Both the position numbers and the translations under genes were made by a program. From Clostridia bacterium (GTDB taxonomy: Bacteria; Bacillota; Clostridia; Christensenellales; CAG-138), in NCBI GenBank assembly GCA_017451295.1, contig JAFSPW010000074.1, positions 1-60,703 on the forward strand: a stretch of DNA of 60,703 nt. The letters are read 5' to 3'. Every line of letters begins with the position of its first letter. The stretch's first letter is position 1. The notes beneath the pieces were generated by a model, which saw only the letters and a list, made by a program, of their open reading frames with translations, was not told the origin of the DNA and ran no database searches. This document shows positions 1 to 9,390 of the stretch, one piece after another.

Positions 1-795
<795 letters not shown>

Positions 796-808
796 CTATG
801 CTTGTATG

Positions 809-824
809 GCCTGTGAAAACAGGC
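809..824 (-). other. Small hairpin in grpE-dnaK spacer
   Basis: GCCTGT (809-814) and ACAGGC (819-824) form a perfect 6-bp stem with a 4-nt loop between grpE and dnaK. There is no following T-tract, so it is not an intrinsic terminator. A role in mRNA processing or stability between the two cistrons is possible but is inference. Confidence 0.4.
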
Positions 825-832
825 TCTTTCTA

Positions 833-1381
833 TTATTCGGAAACCTTCACCATGCTGTGGCGCAAAATCTTGTCTCCGAGCATATAGCCCTTTTGCAGCA
901 CCGCCAGGATGGTTTCGCTCTCTACCCCTTCCGCCGCCTCACAGAGGACGGCGTTGTGCAGGTTGGCATCAAACTTGCCCTCCGCTTCTATCTCGGTTAG
1001 ACCCAGCTTTTTCAGCTCCTCCGTAAACTTGCGATAGACCAGCTTCACGCCCTCGACCCAGGCTTCGTCCGCCTTGTCTACGTTCGCCATGATGCGGTCA
1101 AAATCGTCCAGGGACGGCAGCAGCTCCGCCACTGCATCCCGCTTGCCGTTTTCGTAGCTTTCAGCCCGGACGCTGTTGTTGCGGCGGCGGAAGTTTTCAA
1201 AGTCCGCCTGATTCCGCTGCAGCAAGCGGATGGTGTCGTCCAGCTCCTGCTGCTTCTTATCGAGGGCCTCCTGCAACTGCTTTAGCTGCTCATCCTCCTG
1301 CGGGGCTTCCGGTTCCTGGGTGGCTTCCTCCACCACCGGCTCCTCCTGGTTCTTGGGTTCCTTCTTCTTATCCTTCGCCAT
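833..1381 (-). CDS. grpE: Nucleotide exchange factor GrpE
   Basis: The 182-residue product begins MAKDKKKEPKNQEE at the ATG at 1381, which overlaps the hrcA stop by one base (TGATG), so translation is probably coupled. A charged, disordered N-terminus (about residues 1-35) is followed by a long coiled coil rich in E, Q and L (about 35-95) and then the GrpE body, including the NFRRRN segment and a C-terminal beta domain with the conserved pattern VLQKGYMLGDKILRHSMV. GrpE releases ADP from DnaK in the cytoplasm. The length is normal for the family. A longer in-frame reading to 1543 exists but lies inside hrcA and has no ribosome site. Confidence 0.96.
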   Translation of the reverse strand: MAKDKKKEPKNQEEPVVEEATQEPEAPQEDEQLKQLQEALDKKQQELDDTIRLLQRNQADFENFRRRNNSVRAESYENGKRDAVAELLPSLDDFDRIMANVDKADEAWVEGVKLVYRKFTEELKKLGLTEIEAEGKFDANLHNAVLCEAAEGVESETILAVLQKGYMLGDKILRHSMVKVSE

Positions 1382-2415
1382 CACTCTTCCTCCAATACGT
1401 TCGTTAAGATGCCGCCCAGGCTCTTGCTCATATAATCCAGCACTGTGACCACCTTGCCATAGGGCATTCTGGTGGGGCCGATGACCCCCATGGTGCCCAC
1501 CGGCGTGGTGCCGATGCGATAGGTGGCGGTGACCAAACTGCAATCCTTGAAGATGTCCGTCCCGAGCTCGCTGCCGATGCGGAAGGAGAACTCCACCACC
1601 CCGGCGTTCTTCAGCAGCCGATACAGGGTGTCCTTCTTTTCAATCTCCGCCAGCAGCTGTCTAGCACGGTCGATGTCCCCATAGGCCGGATAATCGAGCA
1701 GGTTGTTGGCCCCGGAAAGGGCAATCCGCTGAGCATTGGCTCCCTGCCCTGCCTCCATGGTGTCCGCCAGCTCCTGTAAGAAAGCGCCCTTGTCCAAAAG
1801 CTCACTTCCCATCTCCCTTAGCAGCCTTCCGGTAAGCTCGCTCATGCGGCAGTTGTAATACCGCTGGCTGATGGTGCGGGAGATTTTGTCCAATTCATCC
1901 GGACCCATGTCCGTAGGCACGTGAATCACCGCATCCCGGGCAACGCCTGCATCCGTAACCACCACCACCAGGGCATAGCCATCGGCAAGGGGCACCAGCT
2001 GCAGATGCCGCAGTCGGTTGGCCGCATTCTCCGGCATGGTCACCAGGGCGGTGTAATGGGTGATGCTGGAAAGCACATTGGCCGTCTCCCGCATGACCGC
2101 ATCCAGGCCCTTCACCCGGTTGCGGCAGTAAGCGGACATGGTCTCCATCTCGTCGGCAGACAGGTTGGAGCGCTGCATCATGTTGTTCACATACAGCCGA
2201 TAGGCTTTATCCGAAGGCACCCGACCGGCGGAGGTGTGGGGCTGTTCCAAATAGCCTAAATCCTCCAGGTCCGCCATCTCGTTGCGAATAGTGGCGGAGG
2301 ACAGGCGAAAAGAGGGGTTCTGGCTAAGGACCTTGCTGCCCACGGGAGCGCCGGAAAGGATGTATTCATCCACGATGGCCCGGAGAATCCGCAGCTTGCG
2401 ATGGTTCAGATCCAT
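1381..2415 (-). CDS. hrcA: Heat-inducible transcription repressor HrcA
   Basis: The 344-residue product starts at the ATG at 2415 behind GGAAGGAGGG. An N-terminal winged helix-turn-helix (MDLNHRKLRILRAIVDEYI, then GAPVGSKVLSQ and SSATIRNEMADLEDLGYL) is followed by the GAF-like HrcA dimerisation domain ending in GVIGPTRMPYGKVVTVLDY. HrcA binds the CIRCE inverted repeat as a dimer and represses heat-shock operons, with GroEL helping its folding. The gene lies directly behind a perfect CIRCE element (2432-2458), so it controls its own operon hrcA-grpE-dnaK. An in-frame upstream ATG at 2445 would start inside the CIRCE and is unlikely. Confidence 0.97.
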   Translation of the reverse strand: MDLNHRKLRILRAIVDEYILSGAPVGSKVLSQNPSFRLSSATIRNEMADLEDLGYLEQPHTSAGRVPSDKAYRLYVNNMMQRSNLSADEMETMSAYCRNRVKGLDAVMRETANVLSSITHYTALVTMPENAANRLRHLQLVPLADGYALVVVVTDAGVARDAVIHVPTDMGPDELDKISRTISQRYYNCRMSELTGRLLREMGSELLDKGAFLQELADTMEAGQGANAQRIALSGANNLLDYPAYGDIDRARQLLAEIEKKDTLYRLLKNAGVVEFSFRIGSELGTDIFKDCSLVTATYRIGTTPVGTMGVIGPTRMPYGKVVTVLDYMSKSLGGILTNVLEEE

Positions 2416-2431
2416 GCTCGCCCTCCTTCCT

Positions 2432-2458
2432 TTAGCACTCAGCATCTTTGAGTGCTAA
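2432..2458. promoter_or_regulatory. CIRCE operator for HrcA
   Basis: TTAGCACTC (2432-2440), nine bases, then GAGTGCTAA (2450-2458): a perfect match to the CIRCE consensus TTAGCACTC-N9-GAGTGCTAA. It lies between the promoter at 2470-2498 and the hrcA start, where a bound HrcA dimer would block transcription and is also carried in the mRNA leader. Confidence 0.98.
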
Positions 2459-2469
2459 TCACTGTACAG

Positions 2470-2498
2470 AATGTACCACCATTATGCCCCGATGTCAA
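2470..2498 (-). promoter_or_regulatory. Sigma-A promoter of hrcA-grpE-dnaK
   Basis: On the minus strand a consensus -35 TTGACA (2493-2498) is followed after 17 bp by a -10 TACATT (2470-2475). The CIRCE operator begins about 12 bp downstream of the -10, overlapping the expected transcript start, as in other class I heat-shock operons. Confidence 0.8.
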
Positions 2499-2558
2499 CT
2501 GCACAATGTGAAATGAAGGTGAATTCAAAACGACAATATTCTGTTGTATGCCGGGGAA

Positions 2559-3698
2559 CTATCTAAAATAGCACAGGGCTGTGTTCAGGTAATCCATGCC
2601 CTTTGGGGTCAGCCTATAGTGGGTATCGGTGTCTGCCCACCAGCCGTGGCACTGTATCTCTACATACGCCTCCGGGAAAGCCTGCTCCATGGTCAGGCCG
2701 AAGCGATCAATAAAGGCATTTTTGGGAATGCCCGCCACTTTGCGAAGGCCCAGCATCACCACTTCAAAGGCCTCTTCCTTTTTGTCGATGTGCAGGGTCT
2801 CTTGTCTGGGCAGCTTGTCCTTCTGCAGCTTCTTTATATAGGAAGGAATGCTCTCGGTGTTGGACCAGCGAAGCCACTCCCCCTTCCCCTTGGCGGAGGA
2901 ATGGGCTGCCACGCCAAAGCCCAGATAGGGGGCATGGTCCCAGTAGCTTAGGTTATGGCGGCAGGCATAGCCGGGCTTTGCAAAGTTGGAAACCTCGTAG
3001 CGTTCAAAGCCCCGCCATGTTAGATAGGCCATGCCCGCATCCTCCATATCCGCCACGGCATCCTCATCGGGCAATATGGTCCTTCCCATTTGGACCTGCT
3101 CATACAAGGGCGTGCCCTCCTCCAATATGAGGGCATAAGCGGAGATATGCTCCGGTTCCAGGTCACAGACCGTCTCAAGGGATTTTAGATACATCTGCTG
3201 TGTCTGCCCCGGAAGGCCGTGCATCAGGTCCACGTTGATGTTATGAAAGCCTGCTTCCCTGGCTGCCTGGTAGGTGGACAGAAACTGCTCGAAGGTGTGG
3301 ATGCGGCCGATGGACTGCAGCAGGCTATTCTCTGTGGCTTGCAGGCCAAGGGACAGCCGATTGAACCCAGCCTCCCGCAGCCGTTTCAGCTTTTGAAAGT
3401 CAGCCATGCCCGGGTTGCATTCTATGCTAATCTCCGCCTCCGGCAACAGGTCATAGGTCCGGCGGATGGTGTCCAATACGCCGCTAAGAGCTTCTGCGGA
3501 CAGAACCGTAGGGGTGCCGCCGCCAAAAAAGATAGAGGGAACCGGTCCCTCATAGGGCAGCCGGTCCCTGGAAAGCTCTATTTCCCGGCTCAGAGCAGCC
3601 GGGTATGCCCCCATGGTGTCGTCCCGGGGTACGGAACAAAAGTCGCAATAGGCGCACTTTCGCACACAATAGGGGATATGCACATAGATGCCCGTCAT
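2559..3698 (-). CDS. hemW: Radical SAM heme chaperone HemW (coproporphyrinogen III oxidase-like)
   Basis: The 379-residue product starts [11 protein letters not shown] at the ATG at 3698, overlapping the lepA stop by four bases (ATGA). The radical SAM cluster motif CVRKCAYC (C11, C15, C18) and the glycine-rich SAM motif FFGGGTPT are present, with the HemN C-terminal domain afterwards ([16 protein letters not shown]). HemW binds heme and a 4Fe-4S cluster and is thought to deliver heme to membrane proteins; it should not be called a true coproporphyrinogen oxidase. The lepA-hemW-hrcA order is the usual one in Firmicutes. A longer reading to 3830 runs inside lepA and is rejected. Confidence 0.93.
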   Translation of the reverse strand: MTGIYVHIPYCVRKCAYCDFCSVPRDDTMGAYPAALSREIELSRDRLPYEGPVPSIFFGGGTPTVLSAEALSGVLDTIRRTYDLLPEAEISIECNPGMADFQKLKRLREAGFNRLSLGLQATENSLLQSIGRIHTFEQFLSTYQAAREAGFHNINVDLMHGLPGQTQQMYLKSLETVCDLEPEHISAYALILEEGTPLYEQVQMGRTILPDEDAVADMEDAGMAYLTWRGFERYEVSNFAKPGYACRHNLSYWDHAPYLGFGVAAHSSAKGKGEWLRWSNTESIPSYIKKLQKDKLPRQETLHIDKKEEAFEVVMLGLRKVAGIPKNAFIDRFGLTMEQAFPEAYVEIQCHGWWADTDTHYRLTPKGMDYLNTALCYFR

Positions 3699-5494
3699 CC
3701 GTTTATCCTTAGCACGCTCATGAAGGCATCGCTTGGCACGGCCACGGTACCCACCTGGCGCATGCGCTTCTTGCCTTCCTTCTGCTTCTCCAGCAGCTTC
3801 TTTTTCCGGGAGATGTCGCCGCCGTAGCACTTGGCCAGCACGTCCTTGCGAACGGCCTTCACCGTCTCCCGGGCGATAATCTTGCCGCCGATGGCCGCCT
3901 GCACGGGGATTTCAAACTGCTGACGGGGAATGACGTCCTTCAGCTTCTCGCACACCGCCCGGCCCTTGGGATAGGCCCTATCCTTATGGACGATGGTGGA
4001 AAGGGCATCGCACATGTCGCCGTTGAGCAGGAAGTCCAGCCGCACCAAATCGCTCTTCTGGTACTCCTTGAGCTCATAGTCAAAGGAGGCATAGCCTTTG
4101 CTGCGAGACTTCAGGGAATCGAAGAAGTCATAGATGATCTCGTTTAGCGGCAGGGTGTAGAGAATCTTCACCCGGTCCTTTTCGATATAGTCCATATGCT
4201 CAAAGATGCCCCGGTTGTTCTGGCACAGCTCCATGATGGGACCCACATAGTCCGGCGGGGTCATGATGCTGGCCTGGACCATGGGCTCCTCCATATACTC
4301 AATCTCCGAGGGGTCCGGCAGGTTGGCCGGGTTGTCGATGACCACCGTTTCTCCGCTCATGAGCTTCACCCGATAGACAACGGAGGGGCTGGTGGTGACC
4401 AGGTCCAAATCGAACTCCCGCTCCAATCGCTCCGTTATAATCTCCATGTGCAGCAGCCCCAGGAAGCCGCAGCGGAAGCCATAGCCCAGAGCGGCGCTGG
4501 TCTCCTTCTCATAGGACAGGGACGCGTCGTTCAGTTTCAGCTTGTCCAGCGCCTCCATCAAATCCCCGTAATGGGAGCCGTCGGCAGGGTAGATGCCGCA
4601 GTACACCATGGGGTTCACCTTCATATAGCCGGGCAGGGGCTCCTTGGCGGGGTTGTCCACATCCGTCAGGGTATCGCCCACCTTGGTCTCCTCCACGCTC
4701 TTGATGGAGGCGGCCACATAGCCCACCTCACCGGCAGACAGAGCATCCACCGTTTTCCATTGGGGAGTGAACACCCCGACCTCGGTCACATCAAACTCGT
4801 GCCCCGTGGCCATGGACTTGATACGCATACCGGGCTTGATGCAGCCATCGAAGACCCGCACATAGGAAAGGGCGCCCTTATAGTTGTCGTACAGGCAATC
4901 GAAAATCAGGGCCTTGGTGGGCGCCGTCTCATCTCCCGAAGGGGGCGGCACCTGGTCCACGATTCTGGCCAAGACCTCCTCCACATGTAAGCCCGTTTTG
5001 GCGGATACCCTGGGGGCATCCTCCGCCGGCAGACCGATAACATCCTCAATCTCCTGCACCACCCGTTCCGGCTCCGCAGAGGGGAGGTCCACCTTGTTGA
5101 TGACCGGCAAGACCTCCAAATCATTATCAATGGCCAGATACACGTTGGCCAGGGTTTGCGCCTCAATGCCCTGGGTGGCGTCCACCACCAGCACCGCCCC
5201 CTCGCAGGCCTTCAAGGCCCGGGATACCTCATAGGTGAAGTCCACATGGCCCGGCGTGTCGATAAGGTTGAACATATACTGTTGACCGTCCTCGGCGGTA
5301 TAGAACATACGCACGGCGGAAGCCTTGATGGTGATGCCTCTCTCCCGCTCGATGTCCATGGAGTCCAGGAGCTGGGCTTCCATGTCTCGCTTGGCAACGG
5401 TATCCGTCAGCTCCATCATCCGGTCCGCCAGGGTGGATTTGCCGTGGTCGATATGGGCGATAATGCAAAAATTGCGAATGTGCGACTGGTCCAT
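3695..5494 (-). CDS. lepA: Elongation factor 4 (LepA GTPase)
   Basis: The 599-residue product has the family's standard length. It opens [20 protein letters not shown], with the G1 motif AHIDHGKST, then DTPGH (G3) and NKVDLP (G4), followed by EF-G-like domains and the LepA-specific C-terminus ([18 protein letters not shown]). LepA acts on the ribosome in the cytoplasm in translation initiation and elongation quality. It is the first gene of a lepA-hemW pair, 30 bp downstream of a -10 element (5525-5530). Confidence 0.98.
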   Translation of the reverse strand: MDQSHIRNFCIIAHIDHGKSTLADRMMELTDTVAKRDMEAQLLDSMDIERERGITIKASAVRMFYTAEDGQQYMFNLIDTPGHVDFTYEVSRALKACEGAVLVVDATQGIEAQTLANVYLAIDNDLEVLPVINKVDLPSAEPERVVQEIEDVIGLPAEDAPRVSAKTGLHVEEVLARIVDQVPPPSGDETAPTKALIFDCLYDNYKGALSYVRVFDGCIKPGMRIKSMATGHEFDVTEVGVFTPQWKTVDALSAGEVGYVAASIKSVEETKVGDTLTDVDNPAKEPLPGYMKVNPMVYCGIYPADGSHYGDLMEALDKLKLNDASLSYEKETSAALGYGFRCGFLGLLHMEIITERLEREFDLDLVTTSPSVVYRVKLMSGETVVIDNPANLPDPSEIEYMEEPMVQASIMTPPDYVGPIMELCQNNRGIFEHMDYIEKDRVKILYTLPLNEIIYDFFDSLKSRSKGYASFDYELKEYQKSDLVRLDFLLNGDMCDALSTIVHKDRAYPKGRAVCEKLKDVIPRQQFEIPVQAAIGGKIIARETVKAVRKDVLAKCYGGDISRKKKLLEKQKEGKKRMRQVGTVAVPSDAFMSVLRING

Positions 5495-5524
5495 CTGAAT
5501 AAACTCCCTAAAAAGCTATGGGAT

Positions 5525-5553
5525 ATCATACCCCATCCATGGAAAAAAAGCAA
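5525..5553 (-). promoter_or_regulatory. Promoter of lepA-hemW
   Basis: On the minus strand TTGCTT (5548-5553), a 17-bp spacer and TATGAT (5525-5530). The -35 overlaps the T-tract of the terminator of the preceding gene (5560-5579), so the two signals are packed together. Confidence 0.6.
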
Positions 5554-5579
5554 GCAAAAGGGGCGCCGCTCAGCGCCCC
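5548..5579 (-). terminator. Intrinsic terminator after the coiled-coil gene
   Basis: Minus-strand hairpin GGGGCGC (5573-5579) pairing with GCGCCCC (5560-5566), 6-nt loop, followed by TTTTGCTTGCTTTTTTT. It lies directly after the stop codon at 5586. Confidence 0.85.
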
Positions 5580-5585
5580 GATGGC

Positions 5586-6527
5586 TTATTCTTCGTAATC
5601 CTCGTCGTATTCTTCGTCCTCGTCGTCGTCCACTTCGATGAGCTCGAACAGCTTATGGCGCTTCTTCTTGGGCTTGGGCTCCTTCTCGGGCTCGTCCTCT
5701 TCGCCCCAATCCTCGTCTAACTCCTCGTCATCGTCCCCTTCCAGCATCCGCTTGAACCAGCCTTTCTTCCGGGGCTTTTCTTCCTCTTCCTCGTCCTCTT
5801 CCACGGGCTGAGGCTTGGGGGCCTTGACGGGCTTCTTGACTTCCTTCTTGGCGGGGCGGACCGGCTCCTCCTCTTCCTCCTCTTCCAGCTCGATGCGCGA
5901 AGGAGTCTTGGGTTCTTCCGCCGGCGCAATGGCTTTCTTCGCCCGCTGCTCCAAAACCTTCTGCTCCGCATCCTGGGCTTCATACTCGGGAGCGGGGTTG
6001 ACATCCAGCTCCTGCCGGTTGCCGTTGAGGAGCTTGATATAGTCGTTCAGATACCGCTGCACATCGGAAAGAACATCGTCCGCATACTGGCGGGAGCCGT
6101 TGGTGATGGCATTGGCAGAGGCCACCGCCTCCTCCTGAATCTGCTGAGCCCGGGTCACGGCCTCCTGATAGACGGACTCCTGGGCCACCAGGGCTTCATA
6201 CTCCGCCACGGCCTGGTTGTATACCTTCTCGGCTTCCTCATGGGCTTGCTGCCGCAAATCTGCCGCCTCGGCCTGGGCCTTGGCCACCAGCTCCTGCGCC
6301 TGCTCGTTGGCATCTTCCAGGATGTTGCTCTCCTCGTTGATGATGCCGCCGGCACGCCGAATATCCTCGGGGATGGTTACCTTCAAATCCCCCAGCAGGT
6401 CGTACAGCTCGCTCACTTCAATAATCTTCTTGTTCCCGCCGCCAAGCTTATACTTGGGGCTATCGGTCAAAACCTGCTCGATGCGGGAAATGATGCTGTA
6501 AATCTTCATCGTCTGTGCGCTGCTCAT
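5586..6527 (-). CDS. Coiled-coil protein with acidic/basic C-terminal tail, downstream of coaD
   Basis: The 313-residue product starts at 6527 and overlaps the coaD stop by four bases. Residues about 1-190 are mainly helical: an opening segment (MKIYSIISRIEQVLTDSPKY), a YDLLGDLKVTIPEDIRRA stretch resembling short proteins found beside coaD in Clostridia, and a long Ala/Glu/Gln coiled coil. The last ~110 residues alternate E/D blocks with K/R blocks (EEEEEEPVRPAKKEVKKP) and end in a very acidic tail. No catalytic motif or membrane segment is visible. Homologues are often labelled ATPase or ATP synthase B-like, which I would not adopt. A scaffold or division-associated role like that of DivIVA is only a guess. 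Confidence 0.85.
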   Translation of the reverse strand: MSSAQTMKIYSIISRIEQVLTDSPKYKLGGGNKKIIEVSELYDLLGDLKVTIPEDIRRAGGIINEESNILEDANEQAQELVAKAQAEAADLRQQAHEEAEKVYNQAVAEYEALVAQESVYQEAVTRAQQIQEEAVASANAITNGSRQYADDVLSDVQRYLNDYIKLLNGNRQELDVNPAPEYEAQDAEQKVLEQRAKKAIAPAEEPKTPSRIELEEEEEEEPVRPAKKEVKKPVKAPKPQPVEEDEEEEEKPRKKGWFKRMLEGDDDEELDEDWGEEDEPEKEPKPKKKRHKLFELIEVDDDEDEEYDEDYEE

Positions 6528-7012
6528 TTTCTTGTCAACCTTTCACTAATAATATCTTCATTCACTTGGGGGACGAGTCCCTGAATACTGCCGCCCCAGG
6601 CGCCGATTTCTTTCACATTGCTGGAGCTCAGGAAGGAATGGGCCGGAGAAGCCATAAAGTATACCGTTCGAAGCTCCTGACTCAGATGACGGTTCACCGC
6701 GTCAATCTGAAACTCATATTCAAAATCCGATGTGGCCCGAAGGCCGCGAACGATGTGGGTGGCCCCCACCGCCTTGGCGTAGTTCACGAGCAGTCCGTCA
6801 AAGGTGCCGCAGCGGACATTGGAAAGGCCCTCCGTCCGGATGACGTTCTCTATCATCTGCACCCGCTCCTCCTTGGTGAAGGTGGGCTGTTTCTGGCTGT
6901 TGTGCAGCACGGCCACATACACCACATCGAACAGGTCTGCCGCATTGGCCAGCACATCCAGATGCCCTACCGTAAAGGGATCAAAGGAACCGGGATACAC
7001 CCCAATGGTCAT
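6524..7012 (-). CDS. coaD: Phosphopantetheine adenylyltransferase CoaD
   Basis: The 162-residue product begins MTIGVYPGSFDPFTVGHLDV at the ATG at 7012, which overlaps the rsmD stop. It shows the nucleotidyltransferase motifs GSFDPFT.GH (ATP binding) and the late S-S-S-N-V-K-E motif. CoaD transfers AMP to 4'-phosphopantetheine, the fourth step of coenzyme A synthesis. Length matches the family. It sits between rsmD and the coiled-coil gene with 4-base overlaps on both sides, indicating one coupled operon. Confidence 0.97.
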   Translation of the reverse strand: MTIGVYPGSFDPFTVGHLDVLANAADLFDVVYVAVLHNSQKQPTFTKEERVQMIENVIRTEGLSNVRCGTFDGLLVNYAKAVGATHIVRGLRATSDFEYEFQIDAVNRHLSQELRTVYFMASPAHSFLSSSNVKEIGAWGGSIQGLVPQVNEDIISERLTRK

Positions 7013-7569
7013 CTGTCTTCCCTCCAAATCAGGGTTGTTACCCCACACACCCCATACTTTCTTGGGGCGGATACCTGCCAGGGACCCTCTCCAAACACCG
7101 GCGGCTGAGCAAAGGCATGCTCCAAAACCACAATGCCATCGGGGGCTACCAGCCCCTTTTGAAACAGGGTCATGGCTGCCTTCTCCCCAAAGCCGGAGGC
7201 ATAGGGCGGATCGAGAAAGGCGATGTCTGCCCGAATCCCCTGAGAAGCCAACTGCTCAATGGCCCGCTCATAGTCTTGACAAAGCACCGTGAGCCCCTCA
7301 GCTAAGCCAAGCTTTTTCCCGTTGGCGGCAATCAAGGCTCCACAGGACGGGGATACATCCACACAGATGGCTTGCTTTGCGCCTCTGGAGAGCGCCTCCA
7401 GCCCCATATTGCCGGAACCGGAGAACAGATCCAGGACCACCGCACCGGGCACCCGAAACTGGATGCTGCCAAAGATAGCTTCCTTTACCCGGTCCAGCGT
7501 GGGGCGGGTGTCCCTCCCCTGCGGGGCATCAAAGCGCCTGCCCTTGGCCGTTCCGGCAATGATTCGCAA
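7009..7569 (-). CDS. rsmD: 16S rRNA (guanine966-N2)-methyltransferase RsmD
   Basis: I place the start at the TTG at 7569 (LRIIAGTAKGRRF), which follows GGAGGAGAGGA at good distance and gives the usual 186 residues; an ATG at 7614 would add 15 untypical residues. The SAM-binding motif LDLFSGSGNMGLEALSRG and the catalytic DPPY motif of N2-guanine methyltransferases are present. RsmD methylates G966 of 16S rRNA. It leads the rsmD-coaD-coiled-coil operon and has its own promoter at 7636-7664. Confidence 0.93.
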   Translation of the reverse strand: MRIIAGTAKGRRFDAPQGRDTRPTLDRVKEAIFGSIQFRVPGAVVLDLFSGSGNMGLEALSRGAKQAICVDVSPSCGALIAANGKKLGLAEGLTVLCQDYERAIEQLASQGIRADIAFLDPPYASGFGEKAAMTLFQKGLVAPDGIVVLEHAFAQPPVFGEGPWQVSAPRKYGVCGVTTLIWREDR

Positions 7570-7635
7570 ATCCTCTCCTCCGCTATCTTGGCCCAAAATC
7601 GAACCCACTACCACAACATCTTGTGAATCATGGGT

Positions 7636-7664
7636 ATTGTAGCATTATTCACCCGACTTGGCAA
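7636..7664 (-). promoter_or_regulatory. Promoter of rsmD-coaD operon
   Basis: Minus strand TTGCCA (7659-7664), 17-bp spacer, TACAAT (7636-7641). The predicted transcript start near 7629 leaves about 60 nt before the TTG start at 7569. Confidence 0.75.
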
Positions 7665-7703
7665 GTATTTTTGAATAAATTGTTAACGACTTTTTAAAAA
7701 TTT

Positions 7704-7737
7704 ATGCTTACAGTCAGGTTGCCCCAACCATAAGCAT
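7704..7737 (-). terminator. Probable terminator after small CSICTGE protein gene
   Basis: Minus-strand two-part stem: ATGCTTA/TAAGCAT (7731-7737 with 7704-7710) enclosing GGTTG/CAACC, followed by AAATTTTTAAAA. It lies 7 bp after the stop at 7744. The T-run is short, so strength is uncertain. Confidence 0.5.
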
Positions 7738-7743
7738 GTTCAT

Positions 7744-7965
7744 TCAATAAATAGTTTCTATGTTTCCTTGGATACCGTACCTGTCCCTAAAGTCCTGCAG
7801 GTCCTTGGGGGTGCAAATCAAAGCCACCTCCACGAACTTCCCGGTGGCTTTTTCTTTGAATCCAGCCACCTTCTCCCCCGTGCAGATGCTGCTGCGAATC
7901 AGGGGCTGATATAGATTTAAGTCAAACTGTGCAGACTTAGGCTTGCTCCATCCGAAGGTTGACAT
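7744..7965 (-). CDS. Small conserved-looking protein with CSICTGE motif
   Basis: The 73-residue product starts at the ATG at 7965 behind GGGAGGG and ends before a hairpin, so it looks like a real single-gene unit. It contains a central block SSICTGEKVAGFKEKATGKF followed by VEVALICTPKDLQDFRDRYG; the CxxGE-like motif may bind a metal. I recall similar short clostridial proteins sometimes mislabelled aspartate dehydrogenase, but it has no Rossmann fold and I assign no function. The neighbouring ABC ATPase gene (8026-9150) ends in its own terminator, so this gene probably has a separate promoter that I do not see clearly. Confidence 0.72.
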   Translation of the reverse strand: MSTFGWSKPKSAQFDLNLYQPLIRSSICTGEKVAGFKEKATGKFVEVALICTPKDLQDFRDRYGIQGNIETIY

Positions 7966-7981
7966 GTTCCCTCCCTATAGG

Positions 7982-8011
7982 AAAAGGGACTGCCGCCCTT
8001 GCGACAGTCCC
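7982..8011 (-). terminator. Intrinsic terminator after ABC ATPase gene
   Basis: Minus-strand GGGACTG (8005-8011) pairs with CAGTCCC (7986-7992) and is followed by TTTT. It lies 14 bp beyond the stop at 8026. Confidence 0.75.
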
Positions 8012-8025
8012 CCTTTGGTTGTTTG

Positions 8026-9150
8026 TCAGATCAGGTTGTTGGTGGTCTCCACGTTGAACAGGTGGATCAGGTTGGTGTTGAAGGTGAAGTAGATCTCGTC
8101 GCCATAGGTGAAGCCCATGCGGTACTCGGCGGGCAAATCCACGGTCTGGAGCACCAGAACCACGTCCTTACCATCCGCATTCACATGCAGGTGGATGGAG
8201 GAACCCATCATTTCGGACACATCCACGGTGGCCTTGATGTGGGGCGCTTCGGTGTTCTTGGAGCAAAGGGTGATGTGCTCGGGACGGATACCCAGCTTCA
8301 CAGGCTGTGCGGGAATCTCCTTCTCGGTGAACTCCTCCTGCTTCTCGGGGGAGAGCTCCAGGGTGACGCCGTTGACCACCACGGTGTACTTGCCGGCCTT
8401 GTCCTTCTTCAGCTCGGCATCGAAGATGTTCATCTGGGGAGAGCCGATGAACCCGGCCACGAACAGGTTGGCGGGATGATTGAACACTTCCTGGGGGGTG
8501 CCGATCTGCTGAATGAGACCGTCCTTCATGATGACGATACGATCGCCCAGGGTCATGGCCTCGGTCTGATCGTGGGTAACATAGATGAAGGTGGTGTTGA
8601 TGCGCTGACGGAGCTTGATAATCTCGGCACGCATCTGGTTACGGAGCTTAGCATCCAAGTTGGACAGAGGCTCGTCCATCAAGAACACCTTGGGCTCACG
8701 GACGATAGCACGGCCGATAGCAACACGCTGCCGCTGACCGCCGGACAAAGCCTTGGGCTTACGGTTGAGGTATTCGGTGATGCCCAGAATCTCGGCGGCT
8801 TCCCGAACCTTCTTGTCAATCTCGTGCTTGGGGGTCTTGCGAAGTTTCAGGGCGAAGGCCATGTTCTCGTACACGGTCATGTGGGGATACAGAGCATAGT
8901 TCTGGAAAACCATGGCGATATCTCTGTCTTTGGGGGCCACATCGTTGACGAGACGGCCATCAATGTACAGCTCGCCGCCGCTGATTTCTTCGAGGCCGGC
9001 GACCATACGCAACGTGGTGGACTTACCGCAGCCGGAAGGACCGACGAATACGATAAATTCCTTGTCGGCGATTTCCATGTTGAAATCGTGGACAGCGGTG
9101 ACCTTGTTGTCATAGACCTTCTTGATGTTCCTGAGTGACAAACCTGCCAT
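8026..9150 (-). CDS. ugpC: Multi-sugar ABC importer ATP-binding protein (UgpC/MsmX type)
   Basis: The 374-residue product starts by homology at MAGLSLRNIKKVYD (ATG at 9150). Walker A GPSGCGKST, Q-loop, signature LSGGQRQRVAIGRAI, Walker B VFLMDEPLSNLDA and switch VTHDQTEAMTLGDR are intact, followed by the MalK-like C-terminal OB domains with GIRPEHI. Such proteins energise several CUT1 sugar importers. No other sugar ATPase is in the window, yet two permease pairs lie at 18494-20480 and 24723-26517, so it probably serves both. The start is odd: no ribosome site precedes 9150, while a strong AAGGAGGAAAC lies at about 9267-9276 with no well-placed start; an in-frame extension to a GTG at 9249 is possible. 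Confidence 0.95.
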   Translation of the reverse strand: MAGLSLRNIKKVYDNKVTAVHDFNMEIADKEFIVFVGPSGCGKSTTLRMVAGLEEISGGELYIDGRLVNDVAPKDRDIAMVFQNYALYPHMTVYENMAFALKLRKTPKHEIDKKVREAAEILGITEYLNRKPKALSGGQRQRVAIGRAIVREPKVFLMDEPLSNLDAKLRNQMRAEIIKLRQRINTTFIYVTHDQTEAMTLGDRIVIMKDGLIQQIGTPQEVFNHPANLFVAGFIGSPQMNIFDAELKKDKAGKYTVVVNGVTLELSPEKQEEFTEKEIPAQPVKLGIRPEHITLCSKNTEAPHIKATVDVSEMMGSSIHLHVNADGKDVVLVLQTVDLPAEYRMGFTYGDEIYFTFNTNLIHLFNVETTNNLI

Positions 9151-9292
9151 ACTACGTTTGGCTTTAACGGCCCCGGAATTCTCCAACGAACCGCCTCGCA
9201 TGCCGGGCAAGCCGGTCATGCATTGCAACAGGTCTCCACACTGCTGCACCCCAAGCCTGAGGGGAAGTTTCCTCCTTTTTATTCAGCCCTTC

Positions 9293-9318
9293 CCCGTCCA
9301 TATTGTGGAGTGGACGGG
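9293..9318 (-). other. Leader hairpin upstream of ABC ATPase gene
   Basis: Perfect 8-bp stem CCCGTCCA (minus strand, 9311-9318) with TGGACGGG (9293-9300), 10-nt loop, inside the roughly 200-nt untranslated leader of the ATPase gene. It lies just upstream of the AGGAGG. Post-transcriptional control is possible but unproven. Confidence 0.5.
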
Positions 9319-9361
9319 TTCAGACCTATTAACAGAGTTGTGCCTACTTTCGCACAAGATT

Positions 9362-9390
9362 AGTATAAAAAAATGTGCCTGGTATGTCAA
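9362..9390 (-). promoter_or_regulatory. Promoter of ABC ATPase gene, nested in upstream terminator
   Basis: Minus strand TTGACA (9385-9390), 17-bp spacer, TATACT (9362-9367): close to consensus. The -35 lies in the loop and the -10 just after the T-tract of the hairpin 9370-9399, which is the apparent terminator of the GH43 gene. Confidence 0.8.

Noticed and set aside
3699..3830. N-terminal extension of HemW
   Set aside because: Lies within lepA; the family start MTGIYVHIP at 3698 overlaps the lepA stop in the usual ATGA way.
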